In this document: positions 22,887-37,146 of the stretch, one piece after another | How positions within the stretch are numbered: the first letter of the stretch is position 1 | Layout: each line of letters starts with the position of its first letter | Assembly: GCA_025201375.1 (NCBI GenBank) | Contig: JAIWZP010000002.1 | Span: 186,001-250,000 of the forward strand | Length of the DNA: 64,000 nucleotides | DNA from: Gongronella butleri | Taxonomy: Eukaryota; Mucoromycota; Mucoromycetes; Mucorales; Cunninghamellaceae | Direction: 5' to 3' | Notes under the pieces: model-generated | Databases searched by the model: none | Seen by the model: the letters and a program-made list of their open reading frames with translations, nothing else | Told to the model about the DNA's origin: nothing | Position numbers and translations under genes: made by a program

Positions 22887-23828
22887 TCAAGAGTCGGCAG
22901 CAATCAGGGCCACGATCATGCGATACAAAAAGTAAAAGAACATCTAAAAAAGAAAAAAAATCAGCAAAAAGCCCTTTTTTGCATTTTTGCGTCCTCCATG
23001 GGCGTGTCCTGATACTTACCACCAAGTAAAAGCCGAGTTTGAAGAAGCACTCCTTCTTGTGTTGTGATAGGGTGCGGAAAATTTCAGTGGCATCTAAAAA
23101 GTCGCGAGCGCGCGGGGGGAAAAACACAAAAGGTTAAGTGAAATGCCACCAATTGGGCGCGCGCAAGCCGTTTTTTTTTTTTAATGCATTGCTACTTACC
23201 ATACATGTGTCGGCTCGAGGTGACCCTACAATGGCGATGGTGAGTGATCCTGGTACTGTTTCCATGGCGGTGGCCCCAATTTTTTTTCGTTTTTCGTCTT
23301 TTTGCTTACTTTTGGATATTGTACACGACCAGAGGCAAATTCAGCAGCATCGCCAGCCAGCTCCCATTGATCAAGAACATAAAGAACAAAAAGGCATGCG
23401 CGGCCATTTCTGGCAAGACAAACTACACCCCCACGTCAAAAAAAAAAAAACGCAAATGGAGAGCAAAATGATGAGTTTCATGTGCCATTGACAGCAGTTT
23501 CGCGAGCCGTGGTGACCCGCGCCGAGTCCTTGGCACGCCACCATCGTCACCAGCCTCTATTTACCTGGTTGAGCTTGTTGCAAAGGTCGATAGGGTTGAT
23601 ATAGTCGCACTCCAAGTCCGAAAACATGATAACCTAGTATGAGAAAAAGAGAAAGAGCGAGTCAAGGGTAACAAGACGCGGCCGAGGCGCGCGGACGTCA
23701 TCATCTCGACGCAAGTTGCTTTGAGGTTTGGCGAGATAAAATAAAAAGGATACGAAAAAGACCATAAGGAATAGCAGCAGTGCTGCCATAATAACAGCAA
23801 ACAGGAAGAGCATAGCCTCGCCTTGCAT
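22887..23828 (-). CDS. ERV14: Cornichon/Erv14 COPII cargo receptor
   Basis: Minus-strand exons are 23828-23754, 23633-23565, 23422-23310, 23225-23200, 23093-23020 and 22943-22887, giving 137 residues, the size of yeast Erv14 (138). It is a small ER membrane protein that loads transmembrane cargo into COPII vesicles. TM1 starts MQGEAMLFLFAVIMAALLL; then FSDLECDYINPIDLCNKLNQ, the conserved FVLPEMAAHAFL, LINGSWLAMLLNLPLVVYN, and the C-terminal HMYDATEIFRTLSQHKKEC leading to TM3 (FYLYRM-like, here MFFYFLYRMIVALI). Exon 4 is only 26 nt and was chosen because it keeps the VYN-to-DATEIF spacing of homologues. It lies just downstream of the cullin on the same strand. Confidence 0.94.
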
Positions 23829-24272
23829 GGTGTATAAATATAAAGGAGAAAGAGGGGGAAAAGAGCTGAGAGGGGGAGACGAGAAGCCTTGTTTACACGA
23901 AAAGGAAAAGAAAAGAATGAAAAAGAACCCGTTCCACGTCCTTTTTTTTTTTTTTTCTGGCTGCTCCGCCCGACACACCCTACCTATTTGATCCTTTCCC
24001 CGCAAATGTTGCCCTCACACGCTTTTTTTTTTTTGAAATCACCTGACCAAGTCCCCAGGCGCGTGGCCTCCCCTTTATTTTCCTGCATGGAACGCTCCAC
24101 GTTGCAATTTCATTGTTGTTTTTTATCCATTTGGCGCCATTGTCGTGATCCCCAATGCGCTCGGCCCCCCTCCCCTTATCGCTGATCCAATCAGGATGTT
24201 CAATTGCTCCTCTTCAACTTTAACTCGGTGGCGGGCCCTGATTTCTTTGTTTTTACTTGTGATTCGTGCGTT
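23829..24272. other. Intergenic region, cullin 3' end to ERV14 promoter
   Basis: This 444 bp holds the ERV14 promoter and the cullin 3' flank (TTTATT at 24074-24079 as AATAAA). Inverted CCAAT-like boxes lie near 24120-24190. No gene is seen. Confidence 0.5.
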
Positions 24273-27478
<3,206 letters not shown>

Positions 27479-28220
27479 GGCAAGGAAAATGAACAAAAGT
27501 GAGGCTCAAAAGACGAAAAAAGGGAGTGTGGAACAAAAAAGACGCCGCTTGACCATTTTTGTGTCGGGACCAACGGAATCTCATGCCGCCGCCCCCATTA
27601 GTATCTGATGATCTTCCCCCCGCTTTGATCTAAACATATTTTGGTTGCCAATGACCCAGCCCACTCCTTTGTTGTCCCCCTTTCCCCATCCCCCACCCCT
27701 TTGACGATCTCCCAATTTAGCGACTCAACGTGTCAGTACAATGGCGGACAATGTGCCACGAGAAAAATCGCTAAAGGTAGTCAATTGGGCCATGAATCGC
27801 CCAAACGCCAGCTTTTTCGCCGCGAATGGGCAAAAGGGTCGCGTGAATTGATTGGATCGCTTGCCTGTTGAGCCATTGACTGCGCGTGTGTGGTACAGGA
27901 GGCGTCCTGCATTATTTGGAGGCTGTTTATTGCTATCCATTGATTTTATTTTTGCTTCGTTTTTACTTTTTTTTTTTTTTTTTGAACAATGGCCCCCTTT
28001 TTATTTATGAAGCAACATGCGTTTCACGCGACCCGACGCGATGGAAAACAAATTACAAGTCCAAAAGGGCCCAGAATCCTCGCCAATTGCCTCGGTGCCA
28101 TCCAAATTTCAAGCCTCGTTTTTCGAGCTCCGTTTCAAAAAATAAAATTGACCCTCCTTGCAAATGGACTTTGTTAAACTTTTTTTTTCCTCTTTTTTTT
28201 TTTTTACTACTTGATCGGCA
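27479..28220. promoter_or_regulatory. Divergent promoter region, cullin / Q-rich zinc-finger gene
   Basis: The two genes diverge over 742 bp. CCAAT-type boxes occur near 27781 and 27850, with T runs before 28221. A 36-codon frame at 27741-27851 starts with a good ATG context but resembles no known protein. No further gene is supported. Confidence 0.45.
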
Positions 28221-29675
28221 ATGGATCCTACTCACGAGTCGTCGCCTGCGCATAGCGAAGGGGGCGAGGTGCCCTATTCTTTCACGTCCGTGGGTGGTAA
28301 TGGTAATGCTGTTGCGCCTGTGTCTCTTGCGTCCTTGTCGGCCGGGTATGCTCCTGCGTCGCGGTGGGAGTCGTCTACTGGAGACGAGGAGTACAGTCCG
28401 TCTGATAATAATAGCCCCAGTGCCGGTGTGGTGCGGCCCACGGCCTCAGGCATGCTAAATACCAACAGCAGCTCCTTCAGCGCCAACATTGCGGCGCTTG
28501 TCAATTGGCGCGGCGGTGCTTTTATTGAAGAAGTGCCTCCGTCGCCGACCATGTCGCGGATCAGCGCCCTCGACGACAGTGGCACCGCCACGGCAGCCAA
28601 TGCGATGCCTGAGCAGCCAAATCAGCCAAATCAGCCAAATCAGCAGCAGTCACCGGCCGATGCAGCATATGAAGAGCGAGAAAGGGCGTACAAGCAGCAA
28701 GAAGAAGCGTTTCAACAGCAGGAAAAGACGCTTCAGCAGCAAAAGGAGCAAAAGGAGCAACAGGAGCAACAGGGGCAAATTTACCACGCAGAAGAACAGG
28801 AAAAGTCCTATTACCAGGCGCAGCAGCCGCGGCCAATTGAAAAAATGGAAGCGGTTGCAGCCGAACCATCCATGCCTGCAGCGACGACCGTGTCTGTGAT
28901 TGACATTTTTATGCAGACGATCCGTCAGCTCAAGGCAAATGTGGCAACAAAGATCCAATTGCAATTGGAAGCACTTCACGCGCATCCAATGGACATGGCG
29001 CGGTATCAATCGCTGCAACAGAGCATCACGCTCATCTTGACCCAAATCACCAACATGGAGGTCAATTGCTCCAAATTGGAGCGAATTGAGGGCTTAGATG
29101 ACCATCCGGCCCCTTCTCCGCACCCTGTGTATGCGCCAAAGTCCAACCAGCCCCTTTACAAGCAACAGCAACAACCGCAGCAGCCACTGCAAAACCATTA
29201 TCAAGGCCACCAGCGCCGTGTTTCCAACACATCCTTGGATTACACTGCAAATGCACAAAAGTACGATGATTACACCACGCGCCAGCACCAGCGGAACGAT
29301 GACCAGGAGTCTGTGTCCACGGCCCCATCGCCAAAACGCAAGTCGCGCCCCGCAACGAATAGCAATTACCGTGATCGCGAATATCGCCAACACAACACTG
29401 CGCCATACCCCTCAAACACCACCCATCGACAGCGCTCCCCCGTCCGTGAGCGCAATCAAAACCACTACAATGCTCATAACAACAACAACAACAACAACAA
29501 TGCCAACAAAAAATACAAGCGAGCAAAACCAAAGTGCCTCGTGTGCTCCACGGAATTCAACTCCCATGACCAATTGATGAAGCATCTGTCAGACTCCGGC
29601 CACAGACTCCGCGTCGATCAAATCAATGAGGTCAAAGAATACAATGACGACACAGTGCGAACACGCGGCTTTTAA
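28221..29675 (+). CDS. Q/N-rich protein with C-terminal U1-type zinc finger
   Basis: A single exon of 484 residues. I do not recognise the family. Residues ~1-130 are Ser/Ala/Gly-rich. Residues ~135-200 contain three NQP repeats and a Gln/Glu-rich coiled-coil stretch (KQQEEAFQQQEKTLQQQKEQ). A helical segment follows (IDIFMQTIRQLKANVATKIQ to NCSKLERI, ~225-295), then a disordered Gln/Arg/Ser-rich part with an Asn run. The last 50 residues hold a C-x2-C-x12-H-x5-H finger (Cys439, Cys442, His455, His461: CLVCSTEFNSHDQLMKH), the spacing of U1-C/matrin/JAZ fingers that bind RNA or structured nucleic acid. Basic residues precede it (KKYKRAKPK). A nuclear RNA-binding role is a reasonable inference but unproven. 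Confidence 0.85.
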   Translation: MDPTHESSPAHSEGGEVPYSFTSVGGNGNAVAPVSLASLSAGYAPASRWESSTGDEEYSPSDNNSPSAGVVRPTASGMLNTNSSSFSANIAALVNWRGGAFIEEVPPSPTMSRISALDDSGTATAANAMPEQPNQPNQPNQQQSPADAAYEERERAYKQQEEAFQQQEKTLQQQKEQKEQQEQQGQIYHAEEQEKSYYQAQQPRPIEKMEAVAAEPSMPAATTVSVIDIFMQTIRQLKANVATKIQLQLEALHAHPMDMARYQSLQQSITLILTQITNMEVNCSKLERIEGLDDHPAPSPHPVYAPKSNQPLYKQQQQPQQPLQNHYQGHQRRVSNTSLDYTANAQKYDDYTTRQHQRNDDQESVSTAPSPKRKSRPATNSNYRDREYRQHNTAPYPSNTTHRQRSPVRERNQNHYNAHNNNNNNNNANKKYKRAKPKCLVCSTEFNSHDQLMKHLSDSGHRLRVDQINEVKEYNDDTVRTRGF

Positions 29676-31019
29676 ACCTCCCTTGTGCACTTTTCCCTCT
29701 CCCCCTTCCCGTTTTTTTTTTAACATACTTGGCCCATCTATCGGCAAAACCACCCTCCCCTATTCTCGCGCATGCGCGTGGATCTCTCAAAAAGTTAGGT
29801 AAGAAGTGCGAACCATCAAACACAATACAAAAAAAAAAAAAAAAAAAGGAGCCCATCCGCTGACTCGCCAGACCTTTTGTGTCTGCTGCCTTTTTGTAGT
29901 GAATTTCCCCGCTCATCTTGTCTTTTATCGATTCTCAGAAATCACTTTTCATCCATGACATCTAATTCCTTTCTGCAGAAAATCTACGATATCCACTATT
30001 ACAGTAAAAAGCATCCAACGCCATAATGCATGTTTTTTTTGGATACAGAGCGGGCGGTGGATGTGGAGAGAGGCAAACGAATTATGACGCGCAGTCACGG
30101 TATGTCATTTCACGAGAATTGCACAAGAATTAAACAAAAGGGCGCAATGCTGGATATTGTGCTAATGCAAGCTGGATGTAATTGAGGGTGCACATGGTAC
30201 AAGAGCGCCACAGGTCTGTGCGCGATTGTTGTGACACGTGCAGTTGAGGTAGGACAAGGAATTGAGGCGCGACACGTGAAATAAAAGCGTAACGCCGATC
30301 CTTTTCGCAAACTTGGCCATGAATTTCCTCAGCGCGCGTGTGGCTATATGCGCCTTTTTTGTATTTGAGACGCGACACATGCATGTGAGATTATGCCGCG
30401 GGAAATGGAGGCACGACTCATGGAATGAATTGTAAAACGCGTGAAATGGCGGAGCGCCGTGTGAAAATGGGCATTTTGCATGATATCATGGCTTAACATT
30501 TCGCCAGCTTTACTGAAGCTGCATTCACACGAACCCTGCTAACTGTGTGCATTGTCACCGAGTCTAGACAAAGTCTATGGCTGTTTGACCAGTCGCGATT
30601 TTCGGATTTTCGGATTTTTGAGGGCTACATTCGTTGTTTCATCAGTTTCCACTATTCGAGCCAAGAGTAAAATTAGAGTGTCCGGTCACGCTACGCGCAC
30701 GATCCAAATATGAAATGAAAAACCTCATCATTATTGCGCCAGAAACGTCGAATTGGTGCGATTTCTTACTTTGAAGCAACTTTTTTTTTTTCGCCATCAC
30801 TGGTGCTGGCGGGTCTAACTCCTCCCATGATATAGTTGATGAAGCTTTTTATTTTTTTCGTGTTACAAGAAGAAAAAAATTGCAGAACGACTTGATGGAT
30901 GTCGAAAAATAGCAGATAGAAGCCTTTTTAATATTTTCAGATCACCTATCGCTAAATTTACAGCCTGCAGGGACGTTTGCTCAGAAAAACAACAATATCG
31001 AGCTTTCTCCTGTAAGTGA
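29676..31019. other. Intergenic region downstream of the zinc-finger gene
   Basis: No gene is seen. It contains an A run near 29829-29847, CGCGACACGTG/CGCGACACATG phrases near 30270-30380, and otherwise unique AT-rich sequence. Confidence 0.5.
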
Positions 31020-31745
31020 GCTCATCCTTGGTGCCACTGCGATGACTGGACGCCGCGCAACGACGATTTTCAAAAATGGCGAATTTGCCAAGGGTTACAG
31101 TCGATTCGCGGAATATCGTGAAATTCAGATCTCAGATCGCCACGCCATTCAACTACATGGTAAAGTCACTCCCATAACCAACAGAAAAGCAATAAAAACT
31201 AGACGTCCACATGCTAGTTTTCGCGAAACACGCGAAAAATGGCTAATTTTCACCCCAGAGCAAACTCAACGAGAAATGGATATAGCGCTTTGAAAGCTAC
31301 CTCATCATAAAGATCATGACTTGGTGCATACATGGACATCTGTGATCGATGAAAAAGGTGATTTTTGGCAATTTTGACTCAGTTTCAAAGTCATATATAT
31401 ATTTCGGCGCGCGAAAAAGCGCGTCAAGTGGCGAGTGGCACGCGCCTGTTCCAATGAAATACCTGCTCCAGGAGTGTCTCTTGCTAGTGGACGCGTCAGC
31501 GCGGATCTATGGGCGCGTTTTCCCACGCAAGTCACGGTTGAATTTTTAGCAAAAATCTTCGATTGCTCGTCAACGAGCACTTGGATGGTACTCTTTTTTT
31601 TTGTCGTTTCGTGGTTTCTCCGGGCGATGCATAATGTATGCAAGTTTGGTGCAAATCTGGCGATCCGTTTTTCAATTTTTGTTTTCGTGGCTCGTCATGG
31701 CTCATTATTGATTTGCTTGTGGCGCGCCCGAGCGAGCTTTTCGCA
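31020..31745 (+). repeat. Module D, copy 3
   Basis: The D anchors appear in order: TTTGCCAAGGGTTACAG, GATCGCCACGCCATTCAAC (31135), GTGTCTCTTGCTAGTG, TTTCGTGGTTTCTC and TTGATTTGCTTGTGGCGCG. Neither C nor M adjoins it. Noncoding. Confidence 0.72.
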
Positions 31746-32418
31746 GCTGCCTATTGATTTCCTCTTAGGGTTTCTAGCACACCACTTTTCGCTGCAATGC
31801 ATTTCGCAGCGCCAATATGTCTCATTCGCTAGGTGCAAAGGATATCAAAGCAAAATCTCGCATCTGGACAATTTTTACGACGCAATGGTGCTCCGACAAC
31901 CCCTAAAAATTGATAACGGTATACTTTGCATGTAGAAACAAGGGAAACGTAGAATGGTCGTCTTTTATAAGCGTCCACCCAAGCTAGTTCACATCCGGCG
32001 TTTTTTACTTTGATTTTTTTTCACCTTTTTCTCGGTCTCAATCGGCCAGTTATGACCAAATCAACGAATATGATAACAAAATACACGCCGTGCCATTAAG
32101 CAAGCAACCATGGCCGCGTATCCAGATAAAAGTCGCTATAGTCGCTATCCCGTGCCGTGCTAATTCGTTTTTTTTTTCAATTTTTGTTGCTGGGGACCCC
32201 CATTTGCTCGCCTATACGGGAACTATTTTGAAATGTTTTTTTTTGACGCGCTGCTGACTTTTTTCAGAATTCAGGCTAGCGCGTACAAAAATACCAAAAA
32301 AAAAAAAAGGACGTACTGGTGACAGAAGAATGATTTCTTTATTTTTTATTTTTCGAGTAGAAGAAAATGCATGATGAGAGCCAGATGATTAGAAACGAAA
32401 AGAATCAGGGAGAGCGCA
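31746..32418. other. 3' flank of SMC1
   Basis: Unique sequence. TTTATT at 32338-32343 gives AATAAA about 80 bp beyond the SMC1 stop. Nothing else is seen. Confidence 0.5.
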
Positions 32419-33131
32419 CTATGCTTCATAGTCATCCAGCTAAAAGAAAGAAAAAGAAAGAAAGCAGAAAAAAAAACGACGTCAGCGCACACGATTTGCG
32501 TGTCATTCGCAAGCATTGTGGTTTTTTTTTTTTTTACCTTGAGTGTGAGCGGTGTGCCGCTGCAATTGCTATCCTGTAATCGATAGACGCCGACGAGGCT
32601 GTCGCCATGCTCGTAGAGCATGGTCTTGAAGGAGATCATGATGAATTGAAGGGTGGAGCTGGCGTGGCGCTTGAGATAGTCGGCCAATTGCTTCACATTG
32701 GTATTGTCCAGCGCGGCATCCACTTCATCCATGACAAAAAAGGGTGATTGTTGATAACTAGAATGAAAATGAATAAGAGACGTGTCGCATTTTTTTTTCC
32801 TCCCTACCTTCGGATGGCAAAGACGAGGGCGAGGGCGGCCATGCTCTTTTCGCCACCGGAAAGCTGTGTCATGTCCTGGAAACGCTTCATGGGCGGCATG
32901 GCGTGGTACAAGACACCGCGCAGGTAGGGTTCTTCGCTATTTTCGAGGGTCAAGTACGCCTTTCCGCCGGCCGGGAACAGAGCCGATGACGTCAATTCCT
33001 TGTACACACTATCAATGCGCTCGGAAATGTGCGTGAATGCATCGGTGAAGAGCTGATGTCTAAATAGGAGGGAAGGGGAACGGGGTCAGGCTCTTTCTTC
33101 GGTCTCTTTTTTTTCGTTATTGTTTAATCCC

Positions 33132-33166
<35 letters not shown>

Positions 33167-36100
33167 TTTGGCGCTTGACCTGGTTGAATTGTTCCTTGAT
33201 CGTGTCGAGATTGCGTCGTGCGGTGCGATACTTTTCGTCCATTTGTTCAACGTCGCGTTCGACGGTGTCGAGTCGGTCGATGGATTTGAGGTTTGGCTCG
33301 AGGACGGCCATTTCCTTTTTGCGTCTTACGAGGTCGTCCTGGTAGCGTTTCCTCATGGTGAGTGAGCTGTTTGCGCGCTCGTCGTCGTCGAGAACGGTGT
33401 AATCGACTTCGACGACCCAGTCTGAGGAGTGGATGCTGTAAGTAGAGGGCTCGGCGTCGACGTCCATGGACATGGACATGGAAGTTTCCCCTCCCCCATT
33501 GCTGATGGAAGACGCGGCCTCGGTCAGGACATCGTCCATAGATCCTCGCAACAAGGGGAATTCAATCTCCTCGAGCTTGCACTTGCGGAAGATGGCAGTG
33601 CGGTCGGAATTGAGCTTCTCGATGGCCAATTCGATCTTGTCGAGATCCTTGAGGTATTTGGCCGCATCGGCGCCCATGGCTTCGAGTTGTTGGCGCAATG
33701 CCTGGATCTCCTGCTGCTTCTCGTGTTCAATGGCTCGGTGTTGCGTGAGCTTCGCTTCGGCTTCGGCCAGACGCTTGTTTTGCTTTTCAACGCGTTGATC
33801 CGTGTCGGCGGCCTCGCGCTGGTAGTCGTTGATCGACGCGTGTGCTGCTTCGCGTTGAGCAATCAGGCTGGCCAGACGTTCTTGTAGATCTTGATACTGT
33901 TGCTGCTCAAACGCGAGCTGCGCTTCCAGACGCGATTGCTGCAATCGGAACGCTTTCTTCTTTTCGCGTGCCTGCTCAGGCAGCTTGAGTGCCACATCCT
34001 CGTATTCGCGGATCGTCGCCACACCAATGGCTGCGCAAAAGTCGCCAAACACCTCATCTTCCACGGTCGCCAGCGACGACGCCACTTGCGCCACTTGCGC
34101 GTCAAATTGAGCCACAGACTGCGCCAATTCATCCACCTTGGCCTTGCATGCCGTCAGCAGCGCCTCGTTTTGTGTCGTGGACGCGTCCGTGTCGCGCAGT
34201 GCTTGCTCTGCGATTTTCTAAAAAAAAGGGAGACGTAAAAACAAAGATCAGCGTCATTTTCATTTTTTGGCCTTTTTTTTCTTTTCTTTTCTTTTTGCCA
34301 TACAATGTCGTCGGCAAGCATGTTGAGCTGCTTTTGCAGGGCCTCGCAATCGTGCTTTGCGTTTTCTTCAGTGATGGCCATGCGCTTGTTGCGGGACAGG
34401 TCGTTTAATTCGGCAAGCAGCTTGTCGCGTGTGCGGCAAAGACCTTCGACGTCATTGTCGTCCCAATCGCGGACATTTTCGCCAGAGCCAGGACCACCCG
34501 TCATCAGACCGCTGCGGTGGATGATGCTGCCTTCCAAGGTCACGGCTTTTTTGAGAAAAGAAAGGAGGATGAGCTATTTTTCCTCCCGTTTTCTCCATTT
34601 TTTCCAAAAAAATTTACCCTTGACATCTTCGTTCATTTCAAAACAGACGCGCTTTGCGACGGCCATATTGTCGCAAATGACGGTGTTTTCGCAGGCATAG
34701 TTGATGGCTGGTTGGTAGAGCCTGTCGCATTGAATGACATCGACGGCCAGGCGTGAACGTGGCAAATTGCGGAGTCTGTCATTGATGGTTGGCGCTGTGA
34801 GGCTGTCGAGCGGCAGGAATGTTGCAGTGCCGATGCATTGTTCGCGGAGGTAGCGGATGCAATCGATGGCGGTCTGCTGGTCGTCGACGACAAAGGCGTC
34901 CATGTTGCGGCCAAGGACGGTGCGGACGGCGGCGCCATATTTGCGTTGCGTGGGCTTGCACAATTTGGACAATTGGCCACGGACGCCCGGGAACAGCTGC
35001 TTCATCATGGTCAGCGCGTCTTCCAATTGCTTGTTCTTGCTCGTTTCTTGCTGTTGCATATTCGCTTCGAGCAATTGGTCCAGAATCTCCTGCAGCTGCT
35101 TATTGATCTCTTGCTCGCGCTGCTCAATCTTCACACGCTCCTGCTCCAATTCTTGCAATTGAGCTGAGCGCGTCAAAAGACGCGTCGACAGACGCTCTTG
35201 CTCCGCTGTCAACGCCTGACCATTGTCCACCACCTGCTGACGCGTCTTTTTGTACTGCTTGGCCGCCGTCTCAAGTACGCTCAGCTTGTCCTTTTCCTGC
35301 TCGTGCTTTTGCGCGGCAAGCTTGCGCTGCTGCTGCAGCGACACCATCTGTTCTTGCTCCTTGATCGCCACCATGGTCACGCGCTGCTTCCTAAAATAAT
35401 GAAAAAATGACCAAAAACACTTGAGTACACGCTTTCTCTTTTTTTTTTCCCTGTTTCTTTTACAGGTTGTTATAGGTCGCCTGCTGCTCGGACGTCAAAT
35501 GGGGACCTTGACCAATGGCTGATTGCGCGAGCTCGGCTGAAAGAGAAAAAAAAAGTGAAAATGAGCACCAGTGGCTGCTTTCATTTTTTTTGGGGGGGTC
35601 ATTGATCGCTTACCATCGTACTGCGCTTCTTCTTGCTTGGCCATTTCCAAGTCATTGACAAACTTTTTCACCTCGAGTTCCTGTTGACCGAGATCGCGTT
35701 CGACCAGCTGGCCAGTGGTGGTGATTTGATCGATTTTGGCCTCGGCGTGCTGTGCCTTGGTCTCCAATGATTTCTTGGTGCGCGCCTAGAGGGAGAGAGA
35801 GAGAGAGAAAAGACAGCAAATAAGCATCCGTGCGCTGGTAATTCTTATTTTTGTTACCATGTCAGTCAATTCCTCGTTGATCTTTTTGATTTCCGCCTCG
35901 GCACGCACGCGGTCGCGGTGAGCAATGGCTTGCTCCTTGCGGACGGTCTGGAATTGCAATTCAAGGTCGTTCTGAGAAGAAAAAAAGAGGGAATTGAGCG
36001 GATTTTTGTCTTTTTTTTGTGCGCGTCATCAGCGGGAGACTTACGCGTTCCTTTGCGGCGTCGCTGTTGGAGAGTTGCAATTCGGCGGCTTGTGCCTCCT

Positions 36101-36888
36101 TTTGTTTTGCGGCATCCTCGACGTGATAGAGTTCCCAAAGGAGGAAGCGGGCCTGCATTTCCTTGTACTGGCGCAAAAGGTCGTTGTACTTGTCGACCTG
36201 GTCCTTTTGCTGGCGGTATTGCCTTGCCTCAATGGTGACACTGCGCTTGAGCTGGAGTGCGTGGGCGGTTTCGTCGACGGCGCGATCGTACGACGCCTTT
36301 AGCTCCTCGTAGCGCTCCTTGTGGGCAAGGGACCCGCTGATGCGTTCAATCAACTTGGTCAGCTTCATCGGATCGCGGCTCGCCACGTCCTCAATCTCGC
36401 CCTGGAAGACCAAAAAGTTCATTGCCTTGGCCATGATCCCCAATTCCTCCAAACGCTCATTGTAATCCGCATAGCTTGCGCGTGTTCCATTCAGCGTGTA
36501 CACCGACGACCCGTCGTTGCGCGCCGTGCGCTTGAATGTCACCTGGTCGCCGTCCGCCGTCTCGAGCACAGCAGCCACCGACGCCGTATCCACGCGCGTC
36601 GAACTCATTTCTTGCGCCATGGGCCGATACAACAGGTCCTTGACCGAGTTGGAACGCAAATGCACAGAGTCAACACCGAGCACAAACGAAATAGCGTCCA
36701 TCAGGTTCGACTTGCCTGGTAAAGAGAAAATAAAACCCTTGAATGTTGTCCATTTCCACCCTTTGTTTCCACTCCTTACCAGAACCATTTGGACCCATGA
36801 TGCAAGTAAAGTCGTTAAAAGGCCCAATGACATGGCGACCTTTGTAGGACTTGAAGTTGTCCAGCTCAATATGAAGCAGGCGGCTCAT
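32419..36888 (-). CDS. SMC1: Cohesin subunit SMC1
   Basis: Eleven minus-strand exons (36888-36780, 36715-36045, 35971-35858, 35785-35614, 35536-35464, 35390-34618, 34545-34304, 34217-33166, 33059-32808, 32757-32538, 32439-32419) give 1232 residues, matching the family (~1230). With SMC3 and Scc1 it forms the cohesin ring. Walker A is GPNGSGKSN, split by intron 1. Long coiled coils flank a hinge at ~510-690 ([20 protein letters not shown] through GLMTGGPG). The ABC signature is [17 protein letters not shown] and Walker B is [12 protein letters not shown]. The last exon has only seven codons (LDDYEA and stop). It diverges from TRM4 over 258 bp. Confidence 0.97.
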
Positions 36889-37146
36889 GGTAAAATGAAG
36901 AAAGAAAGAAAAAAAAAAGGTGAAAAAGAGAAAAAGAGAAAGAGAAACGACGCGGCGGGGCCCCGACGCGCCTTGTTTTTTATTTTTTCAACCGTGTTCA
37001 AACTCCGGACAGCCAATCAAGGGGCGCAGCACCAGTAGGCGCGCAGCGTCTCTCATGAAAATCCCCTTTTGAAAGTGGCTGATTTCAATGCAGACCCCGC
37101 TTTTCTTTTTTTTTTTTTTTCTTTCACTTTTTTTTACTCACTACAC
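36889..37146. promoter_or_regulatory. Bidirectional promoter SMC1 / TRM4
   Basis: Only 258 bp separate the two start codons. Two ACGCG cores (36950-36954 and 36966-36970) flank a GGGGCCCC palindrome, which suits MBF-type G1/S control of SMC1. A CCAAT box is at 37013-37017. Function is inferred from position and motif only. Confidence 0.6.

Noticed and set aside
27741..27851. Thirty-six-codon frame in the cullin/zinc-finger promoter
   Set aside because: Good ATG context but no family resemblance, too short to separate from chance, and located in a divergent promoter.
28561..29532. Antisense frames rich in Leu or Cys opposite the Q-rich gene
   Set aside because: CAG and AAC repeats read backwards give Leu and Cys/Val runs; no independent evidence.
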